Assembly: GCF_030386795.1 (NCBI RefSeq)
Contig: NZ_JANUQM010000001.1
Coordinates: 492,363-556,362 of the forward strand
Length of the DNA: 64,000 nucleotides
Origin: Streptomyces sp. S.PNR 29
GTDB taxonomy: Bacteria; Actinomycetota; Actinomycetes; Streptomycetales; Streptomycetaceae
Direction of reading: 5' to 3'
Below the pieces are notes generated by a model, which searched no databases, was not told where the DNA came from, and saw nothing but the letters and a program-made list of their open reading frames with translations. Position 1 is the first letter of the stretch. Each line of letters starts with the position of its first letter. This document shows positions 44,082 to 51,331 of this stretch, in pieces. Both the position numbers and the translations under genes were made by a program.

Positions 44082-44092
44082 CCTCTTGGAGA
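44082..44092 (+). repeat. CTCTTGGAGA leader, copy 3
   Basis: CCTCTTGGAGA 5 bases before the ATG at 44098. Confidence 0.6.
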
Positions 44093-44097
44093 AGCTC

Positions 44098-44388
44098 ATG
44101 AACGCCACCACCGAAGATCGCGACCCCGCAGAGGCGGCGTACATCGTTGTGGCTGAGGTCGTCAGCGGACCGCACGCCGATCCCGTTCTCGCCAAGTCGC
44201 CGTTCTGCTCCATCGGCTGCGCCGGAGTCGGCGTGTACCAGCTGACGCACTCGATCAGCGCCACCGAGAAGGGTGCGGCCTTCGTCCTGCGGCACCACAA
44301 CCGCCCCGTCGGTTGCGTCGCTACCAGTGCGGGGCGTATGTGGCTGGTGCGGGCCCTCACTGTCCATGAGCTCCCCATCTATGGCTAA
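44098..44388 (+). CDS. Small early protein of unknown function
   Basis: A 96-residue protein transcribed from P2. It has three cysteines near the middle (SPFCSIGCAG ... VGCVAT) and a C-terminal beta part (RMWLVRALTVHELPIYG). Cys and His placement may bind a metal. I do not recognise it. Confidence 0.6.
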   Translation: MNATTEDRDPAEAAYIVVAEVVSGPHADPVLAKSPFCSIGCAGVGVYQLTHSISATEKGAAFVLRHHNRPVGCVATSAGRMWLVRALTVHELPIYG

Positions 44389-44400
44389 ACGCATGGCCAG

Positions 44401-44412
44401 AGATAGGTGACA
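44401..44412 (+). repeat. AGATAGGTGACA element, copy 2
   Basis: Exact copy of the 12-bp element, here followed by an ACACCT-TTCG-AGGTGT hairpin (44428-44443) before the next leader. Confidence 0.6.
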
Positions 44413-44458
44413 TGTATGCAATGACGTACACCTTTCGAGGTGTCCGCCCGGCAATACC

Positions 44459-44470
44459 CCCTCTTGGAGA
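44459..44470 (+). repeat. CTCTTGGAGA leader, copy 4
   Basis: CCCTCTTGGAGA 5 bases before the ATG at 44476. Confidence 0.6.
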
Positions 44471-44475
44471 CCCAC

Positions 44476-45102
44476 ATGACCACCCTCGCGGCACTGCCCG
44501 ACCACAACCTTCGGACCGACCCGCTGTGGCAGCGGCTCTTCCGCAGCTACTGGCACGTCATCACGCCACTGCGCTACCTCGGCTGGATCACCGACGTCGA
44601 CGTCACCGACGCGTCCTTCATCCGTGCCGACATCGGTGACGGAACCGAGCTGGTCGTCGCCACCGAACACGGACTGCCCGCCGACCCCGCCGAGGTGACC
44701 GGCTGGCGCGTCATACGCCGGGACATCGACAACCCCGGACGGCACACCGTCCTGTACGACTCCGTGCCGGGCGGCCCACAGCGCCATTGCCACGCCGGCC
44801 TGCTGCCGATGTTCGCCCGCATCGACGCGCTGAACGCTCCCCGGCCCGCGTACCGGCTGACCACATCGGCCACGTACTGCGCTCCGTACGGCCTCAACAC
44901 CACCCAGGGCGGCGCGAGCGAGACGCCGGGGATGGCCGTCGCCCGCTACTTCGAATGGTGCCAGCACCTGACCGCGGTCGAGGGATACCAGCGCGTCTGG
45001 GAGCGCCCCGAGCAGGACGGCTACCCGCTCGCCGTGCTCGAGAAGGACGGGTACATCGCCACCGTCCGCGTCACGCGCAGCACTGAGACGGAGGGCGCGT
45101 GA
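44476..45102 (+). CDS. Early protein of unknown function
   Basis: A 208-residue protein from ATG 44476. It is an alpha/beta protein with many aromatic residues (WQRLFRSYWHVITPLRYLGWI, ARYFEWCQHLTAVEGYQRVW). No catalytic motif is recognised. Its stop overlaps the following ATG (TGATG), and both genes share the same style of sequence, suggesting a joint function. Confidence 0.55.
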   Translation: MTTLAALPDHNLRTDPLWQRLFRSYWHVITPLRYLGWITDVDVTDASFIRADIGDGTELVVATEHGLPADPAEVTGWRVIRRDIDNPGRHTVLYDSVPGGPQRHCHAGLLPMFARIDALNAPRPAYRLTTSATYCAPYGLNTTQGGASETPGMAVARYFEWCQHLTAVEGYQRVWERPEQDGYPLAVLEKDGYIATVRVTRSTETEGA

Positions 45103-45494
45103 TGGCTCTGCACTACCTCAGCGGCGTCCAGCTCCTGCGCCTTGCCGACGAGGCAAAGGCCCGCACCCTGTACGCCGACGTCATCGAGGCCCTCGAACAG
45201 CACTGCACGGACGTCGGCGTGGACTGGTGCGGCAACGAGCTGAACATCACCGTGCTGCTCACGGACGACGGCGAGCAGCTGGTGACGATCGCGGGCCGCA
45301 GGTCGCTGCCCTGGCACGACGACCGCAGCGAGATCGGCGGCTGGAAGGCCGAGCACATCGACAACACCCACGGCACGTCCAAGGTCATCTACGACACCAC
45401 GACCGGCGAGGGCGAACCGCCCGGCGACATGTCCCTCGAACCTCTCGCCGAGGAGGTCGGCGCCTACGTCAACGGCTGGCGCCATGCCCGCTGA
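45102..45494 (+). CDS. Early protein of unknown function
   Basis: A 130-residue protein coupled to the previous gene. It starts with helices (LSGVQLLRLADEAKARTLYADVIEAL) and continues with a beta part (NELNITVLLTDDGEQLVTIAG). It is acidic overall. I do not recognise the family. Confidence 0.55.
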   Translation: MALHYLSGVQLLRLADEAKARTLYADVIEALEQHCTDVGVDWCGNELNITVLLTDDGEQLVTIAGRRSLPWHDDRSEIGGWKAEHIDNTHGTSKVIYDTTTGEGEPPGDMSLEPLAEEVGAYVNGWRHAR

Positions 45495-45506
45495 GGAGCG
45501 CGGCCG

Positions 45507-45614
45507 GTGATCTGGCTGCTGCTCCTGCTGCTCCTGGGCCTGGCCGCGTTCATCGCCCTCGGCATCGAGGACAGCCGCCACCACCGCGCGTTCCGCGCTC
45601 CTGATCAACCCTGA
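45507..45614 (+). CDS. 35-aa membrane microprotein
   Basis: A very short frame from GTG 45507 with GAGGAG upstream. The product is one hydrophobic helix (MIWLLLLLLLGLAAFIALGI) with a charged His/Arg tail (EDSRHHRAFRAPDQP). Its place directly after a gene and before the methyltransferase unit supports expression; the function is unknown. Confidence 0.5.
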   Translation: MIWLLLLLLLGLAAFIALGIEDSRHHRAFRAPDQP

Positions 45615-45655
45615 CCACGGCCGCCCGGCCCCAGCCACCGGGCAGGGCGGCCCCA

Positions 45656-45666
45656 CCTCTTGGAGA
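45656..45666 (+). repeat. CTCTTGGAGA leader, copy 5
   Basis: CCTCTTGGAGA 9 bases before the TTG start of the cytosine methyltransferase gene. Confidence 0.6.
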
Positions 45667-45675
45667 CCACCCCCC

Positions 45676-47178
45676 TTGCCCCGCGCCATATCCCTGCTCT
45701 GCGGAGCGGGCGGAGACGCCCTCGGCTTGAAGGAGGCCGGATTCGACCCGATCCTCGGCATCAACCACTGGCAAACCGCCATCGACACCTTCGAGCACAA
45801 CCTTCCCGGTGCCACCGGCCGGTGCGCCGACATCCGCAACTACCCCATGCGCTGGCTGCCCAAGGCCACCATCATGTGGGCCTCGGTCATCTGCACCGAG
45901 ATCAGCCCGGCCGGCGGGAAGAAGCGCCAGCCCGACCCCGCACAAGAAGCCCTCTTCGAAGAAGAGGAGCAGTGGCGACAACTGCCGCCCGAAGCTTTCG
46001 AGATGACCCGCGCCACGGCGTGGTGTGTGCTGCGCGCAGCAGAGGCCAAGCGGTTCCCGTGCGTCGTGGTCGAGAACGTCGTGGAGTTCGTCACCGACTG
46101 GATCCTGTTTCCCGAGTGGATCCGGTCCATGAAGAAGCTGGGCTACCGCGTACAGATCGTCTCGGTGTCGTCGGCGCACATCGGGTCGCAGACCAACCCG
46201 TACGCGCCGCAGTGGCGCGACCGTGTGTACATCGTGTTCACCCTGACCAGCGTGCGCCGCCCCAACCTGGCGCCACGCCCGCTGGCGTACTGCATGGCGT
46301 GCGGCAGGGACGTGAAGGCACGGCAGACCTGGCGCGACCCGAAGGTCAAGGTCGGCAAGTACCGTGCCCAGTACGACTACAGGTGCCCGAACACCAGCTG
46401 CGGGCACGCCCTGGTCGAGCCGTACGTGCGCCCGGCCTCGGACATCATCCTGTGGGACGACATCGGCACCCGCATCGGCGACCGCGCCAAGCCGCTCGTC
46501 GAGAACACGATGCGGCGTATCGAAGCAGGCCGGGCCAAGTACCCCTACCAGCCGAGCGTCATCACCCTCACGCATGGCAAGGACGGCACGGACCGGGCCT
46601 TCGTCCCCTTCGAAAGACCCCTCCCGGTCCGCACGACCAAGATCGGCGAAGCCCTCCTGGTGCCGGTCGGCGGCTCGTGGAACGACACCGCCTACCCCGC
46701 CGACGGACCGATGCGTACGCGGACCACACGGGAGAGCGAGGCTCTGGTCACGGTCGATCCGGCGCCGTTCATCGTGGAGTACCGCAACAACTGCGACGCC
46801 TCGCCCGTGACCGAGCCGCTCAGCACCGTGGCCACGGCGCGCCACCACGGCCTGGTCGTCCCCGGCGGAGCCGTCCCGGCCCGAGTCCGCAACACCCTCG
46901 TCATCCCCTACCGCAGGGGCAACGCGCCCAAGAACGCCGGTGAGCCCCTGCACACCCTGTCCACCCGCGACTCGGCCGCCATCGTGCACAACGCGCCGGC
47001 GATCGAGGACTGCTACTTCCGCATGATCAAGCCGCGCGAGCATCTGTCGGCCCAACGCTTCCCCGACACCTTCGAGCCCGTCGGCAACCAGGCCGAACAA
47101 ACCCAGCTGGCCGGCAACGCCGTGAGCGTCAACGTCGCCCACTTCTTCGGCGAACGCCTCATGCCGGTCCTGAACTGA
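45676..47178 (+). CDS. C5 cytosine-type DNA methyltransferase with unusual motif IV
   Basis: A 500-residue protein beginning at TTG 45676. Motif I is AISLLCGAGGDALGLKEAGF, motif VI VVVENV (ENV 133-135), motif VIII QWRDRVYIV (R181, R183) and motif X QLAGNAVSVNVAHFF near the end. The catalytic loop reads WASVICTEISPAGG: C73 is present, but the usual Pro before it is Ile. A four-cysteine zinc unit (C206, C209, C237, C242) is inserted after motif VIII. It probably methylates cytosine in phage DNA, giving protection from restriction. The odd loop leaves open a different cytosine chemistry or a weak enzyme. Confidence 0.8.
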   Translation: MPRAISLLCGAGGDALGLKEAGFDPILGINHWQTAIDTFEHNLPGATGRCADIRNYPMRWLPKATIMWASVICTEISPAGGKKRQPDPAQEALFEEEEQWRQLPPEAFEMTRATAWCVLRAAEAKRFPCVVVENVVEFVTDWILFPEWIRSMKKLGYRVQIVSVSSAHIGSQTNPYAPQWRDRVYIVFTLTSVRRPNLAPRPLAYCMACGRDVKARQTWRDPKVKVGKYRAQYDYRCPNTSCGHALVEPYVRPASDIILWDDIGTRIGDRAKPLVENTMRRIEAGRAKYPYQPSVITLTHGKDGTDRAFVPFERPLPVRTTKIGEALLVPVGGSWNDTAYPADGPMRTRTTRESEALVTVDPAPFIVEYRNNCDASPVTEPLSTVATARHHGLVVPGGAVPARVRNTLVIPYRRGNAPKNAGEPLHTLSTRDSAAIVHNAPAIEDCYFRMIKPREHLSAQRFPDTFEPVGNQAEQTQLAGNAVSVNVAHFFGERLMPVLN

Positions 47179-47207
47179 CCACCCCAGAAGAAGAGGAGAA
47201 CACCGCA

Positions 47208-47966
47208 ATGACCCCCGCCATACCCGATCCCCTGGACGTCCTCGCCCAGCAGCGCGAACAGCTCGACATCGAGCGTCGCCGCATCCAGAAGGCACACTGC
47301 CTGGCCGTGCTCGACCACATCTCGGCAAAGATCCGCCGCGCCTGCCCCGAGGCGAAATACGTCGGCTTCGCCTACCACGGCAAGACACGGGAACTGGACC
47401 TCCTCGGCGTGCTCGGCGAGCAGACCAACCCGCTCAGCGGCTTGCCCTGGCTGTGGGAGAAGAGCGACGAAGCGCATCGCCTCGCCGAGCTCGCCGTAGA
47501 GATCGAAGTCGATGTCCAGACCGCCCTTGAACCCTTCGACTCCCCGGCCTGGGCCACCGTGCGACGCAACTCCGCCGGCGACGGAAACCTCTGGCTGGTC
47601 GAGCTGCCCCCGCCCGACCGGGCAGCACGCATTGCCGAGCTGGTGCGCGAGCACCACCCGCAGGCCACCGCCATCGTCGTGGACGGTCGCAGCGCCGGAG
47701 GCCGAGTCATCGCAGTACGAGTCATCGCAGTAATCGAGGTCATCGCAGTAATCGAGGGCAACTGCGATGAGGGCACCGACAACCTTGCCCGGCGCCGCTG
47801 GACACGCGAGTACGACGACGCCCTGACCCGCCTGATCGCCCAAGTGTTCGCGCTACCAGCACTGGCAGACCGCCATCTCGTGCCGCCCGACGGCCGCTAC
47901 ACCCACCCCGACGGCAGCACCCCCAGCGACCGCGTGCGCCTGATGCCGCTGCCGCCGGTCCCATAG
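47208..47966 (+). CDS. Early protein with in-frame tandem repeats, unknown function
   Basis: A 252-residue protein from ATG 47208. The N-terminus is a helix (DVLAQQREQLDIERRRIQKAHCLAVLDHI). An alpha/beta middle follows, then a repeated stretch VIAVRVIAVIEVIAVIE at about 166-183 coded by 15/18-bp tandem repeats, where length could vary by slippage. I do not recognise the fold. Confidence 0.6.
   Translation: MTPAIPDPLDVLAQQREQLDIERRRIQKAHCLAVLDHISAKIRRACPEAKYVGFAYHGKTRELDLLGVLGEQTNPLSGLPWLWEKSDEAHRLAELAVEIEVDVQTALEPFDSPAWATVRRNSAGDGNLWLVELPPPDRAARIAELVREHHPQATAIVVDGRSAGGRVIAVRVIAVIEVIAVIEGNCDEGTDNLARRRWTREYDDALTRLIAQVFALPALADRHLVPPDGRYTHPDGSTPSDRVRLMPLPPVP
47706..47756 (+). repeat. In-frame tandem repeat (GTCATCGCAGTAATCGAG)
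   Basis: Three units: one of 15 bp and two identical ones of 18 bp, all in frame, so copy number changes would keep the gene open. Confidence 0.8.
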
Positions 47967-47982
47967 CCGTCACGGAGATCGG

Positions 47983-48390
47983 ATGAGCGGCCCTGGGTGG
48001 GCCAGCGAGGCACCCTGCGCCGGAGACACGCGCTTCACCCCCGACAACGCGACCGCGGACTCACTCAGCACCCCGCAGATGCGCAAACTGCTGGCCATCT
48101 GCCAGCACTGCCCCTTCCGGGCGCCGTGCATCGCCCTGGTCAAGCCACGCCGCTCCCTCTTCGACGGGATCTGCGGCGGGCGGCTGTGGCTCGACGGCGA
48201 AGTCCGCGCCACCTGCGAGGGCGCCCACCCCGGCGAGCTCCGGGAAGGCGCTGCGCCCATCACGCACGGCACTCCGGCCGGGGCCCGCGCCCACAACCGA
48301 CGCGGCGAACCAGCCTGCTCCCTGTGCCGGGAGGCCGGACGGCTTGACCAGGCGCGCCGACGCGAGCGCAAGCGCGCCTCCGGCCCCTAA
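47983..48390 (+). CDS. WhiB-family iron-sulfur regulator
   Basis: A 135-residue protein. The four cluster cysteines are C12 (EAPCAGDT), C40 and C43 (ICQHCP) and C49, followed by the DGICGGRLW turn that stands for the family G[VI]WGG motif. The C-terminus is basic with a CSLC pair and an RRRERKRAS tail for DNA binding. Phage WhiB proteins can block host WhiB function and prevent superinfection, as shown for mycobacteriophage TM4. It is probably an early regulator of host transcription. Confidence 0.88.
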   Translation: MSGPGWASEAPCAGDTRFTPDNATADSLSTPQMRKLLAICQHCPFRAPCIALVKPRRSLFDGICGGRLWLDGEVRATCEGAHPGELREGAAPITHGTPAGARAHNRRGEPACSLCREAGRLDQARRRERKRASGP

Positions 48391-48407
48391 GAACCCATTC
48401 CAAACCC

Positions 48408-48420
48408 CTTCTTGGAGAGA
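48408..48420 (+). repeat. CTTCTTGGAGAGA leader, copy 6
   Basis: A variant copy (CTTCTTGGAGA) of the leader 9 bases before the ATG at 48430. Confidence 0.6.
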
Positions 48421-48429
48421 CAGAGACAC

Positions 48430-49227
48430 ATGTTCACGATCACAGCGGACGCCCTGTCCGCCATCCTCGACAAGGTCACCCCGCACCACCTCACAGCGCG
48501 CGACACCGACGGCCTGGACGTCGTCGTCCTCGACTGCACCCGCAGCTGGCTCCACGCCATCGGCGCCGGACCACGCACGATTGCCGTCGCCCGTACCCCG
48601 ATCCAGAACAGTGGCCACTGGACGGCCCCCATCGACTACGACGAGGTCCTCGCCCTGCGCGCCTGGCTGGATACCTCCGACCACGTTCACGTGGAGCACA
48701 CCACCGACAACGGCCGCCCTCTGCTGCGTTTCACCGAGGGTCCGGCGCAGATCACGATGCCGGTCCTGACCGACGCACCCAAGCTGCCCTGGCGGCACAT
48801 CGTGCGCCTGGAGGGCCACTCACCGAAGACCGCGCCGCGCCCCGTACGGATCAGCGCCGAGGGTCTCGCCTTGTGGGAGAGCGCCGCCCAAAACATCGAG
48901 GTCTGGCCCGCGGCCGGGGTCGCAGCGTTTGTCGTCACAGCGGGCCCGGACTTCATCGGAGTGCAGCTGCCAAAGGCCGAAACCGTCAACGGGAACGCAC
49001 TGGACGGCTGGACCGCATCCCTGCGCACGCGGTGGTTCCTGCACGAGGGCCTGCCTTACGAAGTAGGAGCCGGCTACGCCGACCGCTGGGGAATGGTGTG
49101 GCGCATCCTCGCCCGTCCCGCGCCGGGACAAGAGCCGACGGCCGTCACCGCCGACCCCTCCGGCGCCGCGCTGCCGCTGTCGGTCGTACTCAACGTCGGC
49201 GGTCCCCTCCTACGCATCCATGCCTGA
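48430..49227 (+). CDS. Putative sliding-clamp-like protein
   Basis: A 265-residue protein from ATG 48430. The beginning, MFTITADALSAILDKVTPHHL, and strand-rich repeats (LDVVVLDCTRSWLHAIG, GPAQITMPVLTDAP, PRPVRISAEGLAL) are reminiscent of DnaN/PCNA-type clamp domains seen in actinophages. The C-terminal part has a beta segment ending VVLNVGGPLLRIHA. The call is tentative, with unknown function as the alternative. Its neighbourhood (HU, RuvC, replication protein) supports a replication role. Confidence 0.35.
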   Translation: MFTITADALSAILDKVTPHHLTARDTDGLDVVVLDCTRSWLHAIGAGPRTIAVARTPIQNSGHWTAPIDYDEVLALRAWLDTSDHVHVEHTTDNGRPLLRFTEGPAQITMPVLTDAPKLPWRHIVRLEGHSPKTAPRPVRISAEGLALWESAAQNIEVWPAAGVAAFVVTAGPDFIGVQLPKAETVNGNALDGWTASLRTRWFLHEGLPYEVGAGYADRWGMVWRILARPAPGQEPTAVTADPSGAALPLSVVLNVGGPLLRIHA

Positions 49228-49238
49228 ACTCTCCCAAG

Positions 49239-49250
49239 AGATAGGTGACA
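49239..49250 (+). repeat. AGATAGGTGACA element, copy 3
   Basis: Exact third copy, 12 bases before the small gene at 49263. Confidence 0.6.
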
Positions 49251-49262
49251 CTTGTGGAACCA

Positions 49263-49433
49263 ATGGACAGGGTGTCGGCGGGCGAGTGCGCTGCACTCGA
49301 TGCGGCCGCCCCGGGCGGCGATCCGGGATTCGGCCTCCACGCCCTCCCCATCGCCTGGCGCGCTCTCCCCGCCCAGACCCACCCCGCACCCCAACTGCCC
49401 AGTTCTGTATGTGAAGTGAAGGGAAACCAGTGA
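49263..49433 (+). CDS. Small protein translationally coupled to HU
   Basis: A 56-residue frame from ATG 49263 (or GTG 49254/49245). It overlaps the HU start by 4 bases (GTGA), which favours a real gene. It is Ala/Pro-rich without domain (GLHALPIAWRALPAQ). Translation may serve mainly to couple HU synthesis. Confidence 0.4.
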   Translation: MDRVSAGECAALDAAAPGGDPGFGLHALPIAWRALPAQTHPAPQLPSSVCEVKGNQ

Positions 49434-49762
49434 ACAAGGCCCAGCTCATTAAGGCCGTAGCCGACAAGGGCGGCCGCCACCTCACGCCGACCGAAGCCGT
49501 GGAGATCGTCCTCGACGTCGTGGTGCGCGCCGTCGTTGCAGGTGACCCCGTCTCCGTCACCGGCTTCGGCTCCCTCACCCCCCGGCAGCGTCCGGCACGC
49601 CAAGCACGCAACCCACAGACCGGCGCCAAGGTGACCGTCCCCGCCTCCCGTGTCGTGAAGTTCCGCCCAGGCGCGCGGTTCCAGGACCTGCTGGATCAGC
49701 GCCTGCCGATGCCCGAGTCCGGCAACTGCATCCAGAAGGCCCCCAAGACGCCCCGCCCGTAA
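49430..49762 (+). CDS. HU-family DNA-binding protein
   Basis: A 110-residue protein from GTG 49430. The first 90 residues match bacterial HU: MNKAQLIKAVADKGG, TPTEAVEIVLDVVVRAV, SVTGFGSLTPRQRPARQARNPQTG with the flexible DNA-binding arm, and VKFRPGARFQDLL. A short tail follows. HU bends DNA and may help phage replication or packaging. A strong hairpin lies 13 bases after the stop. Confidence 0.92.
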   Translation: MNKAQLIKAVADKGGRHLTPTEAVEIVLDVVVRAVVAGDPVSVTGFGSLTPRQRPARQARNPQTGAKVTVPASRVVKFRPGARFQDLLDQRLPMPESGNCIQKAPKTPRP

Positions 49763-49774
49763 CCCAGCGCACCA

Positions 49775-49808
49775 GGTCGCCGCCCCGGCGCGCGCCGGGG
49801 CGGCGACC
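49775..49808 (+). terminator. Perfect 34-bp palindromic terminator after HU gene
   Basis: GGTCGCCGCCCCGGCGC and its exact complement meet without loop bases (17 pairs), giving a very stable hairpin. Confidence 0.75.
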
Positions 49809-49824
49809 GCACGAAGGACTCACG

Positions 49825-50418
49825 ATGAACGACCCTGTGGGAGTCGAGATCGAAGCCACCGCCCAGTGGCTGGAGCAGCGCGGCGCCGGCGGTGCGGCCA
49901 ACGTCCTGCGCCGCGTCGCCCGTCAACGTGACAGAGCGCGCGACCGGAAGGACGACGCGCTGGCCCGCGCGAGCCGATACCGCCTGGCCTGGCGCTCGGC
50001 ACGCCGACGCGCCGAGCGCCACGCGGGCAGAGCCGCTGAACTGTCGCGGCAACGGGGCAAGCCGGACTACCTGCTCAGCGGGCCAGCGAAGGCTTCGGCT
50101 CCGCCCGTGCAGGACATCGCCCGCGACAACGCGATGATGCGCGTCGACCTGGCCCGCTTCCAGAACCTGGTCGAACGCGCGGGCTGGATGCCCGACGCCG
50201 AACCGCGCCGCCTGTGGCGCTGGCGCAGCGGCTGGTGGGAACTGGCCTACCGCAAGAGGAACCCGAAGGACGGCTACCACGACTCCGGTTGGTACCTGTG
50301 GGGGCCGGTCGAAGGCTGCTTCGGCGAGTGGACGGCCGCACTGAAGGCCGACGCCACCATCGAAGCCGACCGGCTGATCACCAAGCACCTCGCCGCCCAG
50401 GCGGAGGCTGAGCAGTGA
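49825..50418 (+). CDS. Early protein of unknown function
   Basis: A 197-residue, very basic protein from ATG 49825. Residues 20-75 are Arg-rich helix (RVARQRDRARDRKDDALARASRYRLAW), probably DNA or RNA binding. The C-terminal half has many Trp/Tyr residues (WRWRSGWWELAYRKRNPKDGYHD, GWYLWGPVEGCFGEW). It overlaps the next gene by 4 bases. Confidence 0.55.
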   Translation: MNDPVGVEIEATAQWLEQRGAGGAANVLRRVARQRDRARDRKDDALARASRYRLAWRSARRRAERHAGRAAELSRQRGKPDYLLSGPAKASAPPVQDIARDNAMMRVDLARFQNLVERAGWMPDAEPRRLWRWRSGWWELAYRKRNPKDGYHDSGWYLWGPVEGCFGEWTAALKADATIEADRLITKHLAAQAEAEQ

Positions 50419-51044
50419 ACACCCAGCCCCAGAGCGCGCCCGTCACGCTGCCCAGCGTGCAGGCCCGAGGGGAGTGGCGGCCGCGGGTCATCGGACTCGA
50501 CCTGTCCCTGACCTCGACGGGGATCGCGGGAACGGACTGGGCGCTGGCGGCCCGGCCCGGAAAGCGGCGCAGCCACGAGCGGCTGGACTGGCTGCTTGCG
50601 GCCATCGCGGTGCGCCTGCACGACGGCGCAGACCTGGTCGTGGTCGAAGGTGCGGCGTACGCCCAGGGAGGGCAGGCCGGACATCACGAACTGGCCGGCC
50701 TGTGGTGGCTGGTGACGCAGTACCTGTGGCGCCAGCGCATCCCGTACGCCGTGGCCAACCCCCACCACCGCACCATCTACGCGACCGGGCGGGCGAATCC
50801 CGCGCAGCACCTTCCCCGCAAGGAACGGGCCCGTGTGGCCAAGGGCATGGTGCGCAGCGTGGCCGTCGAGCGGTACGGCGTCGCATGCGAAGGCCCGGGC
50901 CGGTACGACCAGGCGGACGCCACGATCCTCGCCGCGATGGGCCTCGACTGGCTCGGCTACCCGACGGTCCCGGTTCCGGACACCCACCGGCGGGCCCTGG
51001 AAGCGGTGCAGTGGCCCGACCTCATCCCGATATCAGCGAATTAG
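50415..51044 (+). CDS. RuvC-like Holliday junction resolvase
   Basis: A 209-residue protein from GTG 50415. The RNase H-like core has D29 (VIGLDLSLTSTG), E78 (LVVVEGAAY) and D165/D168 (RYDQADATILAAMG), the four acidic residues expected in RuvC. Phage RuvC-like enzymes resolve recombination junctions and branched replication intermediates before packaging. It fits with the Bet/nuclease pair and the origin region. Confidence 0.85.
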   Translation: MNTQPQSAPVTLPSVQARGEWRPRVIGLDLSLTSTGIAGTDWALAARPGKRRSHERLDWLLAAIAVRLHDGADLVVVEGAAYAQGGQAGHHELAGLWWLVTQYLWRQRIPYAVANPHHRTIYATGRANPAQHLPRKERARVAKGMVRSVAVERYGVACEGPGRYDQADATILAAMGLDWLGYPTVPVPDTHRRALEAVQWPDLIPISAN

Positions 51045-51088
51045 GGAATTGAATTGCGGAAATTAAACCCCAATACAAATGCGTGGAC

Positions 51089-51119
51089 CTTGCTTTTGGG
51101 GTATTTGCCATTAAGATAT
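51089..51119 (+). promoter_or_regulatory. Phage promoter P3 (TTGCTT-16-TAAGAT)
   Basis: -35 TTGCTT (51089-51094), 16-base spacer and -10 TAAGAT (51111-51116) with TAAGATATAAG as in P1/P2. An ATTCGGG-AAATG-CCCGAAT hairpin (51129-51147) follows. The region around is strikingly AT-rich. Confidence 0.65.
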
Positions 51120-51163
51120 AAGTAAGGAATTCGGGAAATGCCCGAATGGAAAGGGTAAGGGAA

Positions 51164-51244
51164 ATGAGCGGCTGCCCGTGTGAGTGCAACAGCGGAGGAT
51201 TCTGCGGCGGCTGCGGTCATGCCGGATGCGGTCGACGCCGCTAG
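51164..51244 (+). CDS. 26-aa cysteine-rich microprotein
   Basis: A tiny frame from ATG 51164 to TAG 51242. It follows promoter P3 and an AAGGGTAAGGGAA ribosome-site region and is closed by a terminator at 51268-51291, so it looks like a monocistronic unit. The product has seven cysteines or more in 26 residues: CPCEC, FCGGCGHAGC and a basic RRR end. Paired Cys-x-Cys and Cys-x2-Cys with a His suggest metal binding (metallothionein- or zinc-knuckle-like). No homologue comes to mind. Confidence 0.5.
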   Translation: MSGCPCECNSGGFCGGCGHAGCGRRR

Positions 51245-51267
51245 TCAACAACCCCTACCACCACAGT

Positions 51268-51291
51268 GCCCCCGGCCCGACGGCCGGGGGC
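51268..51291 (+). terminator. Terminator after the Cys-rich microgene
   Basis: GCCCCCGGCC pairs perfectly with GGCCGGGGGC around a CGAC loop. Confidence 0.7.
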
Positions 51292-51311
51292 GCACCCATA
51301 CGCGCAAGCGC

Positions 51312-51322
51312 CCTCTTGGAGA
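51312..51322 (+). repeat. CTCTTGGAGA leader, copy 7
   Basis: CCTCTTGGAGA 9 bases before the ATG at 51332. Confidence 0.6.
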
Positions 51323-51331
51323 ACAGACCAC

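Noticed and set aside
40399..49250. Calling AGATAGGTGACA an SP6-like promoter
   Set aside because: Only the TAGGTGACA core is shared and no single-subunit RNA polymerase gene is seen; kept as an unexplained repeat.
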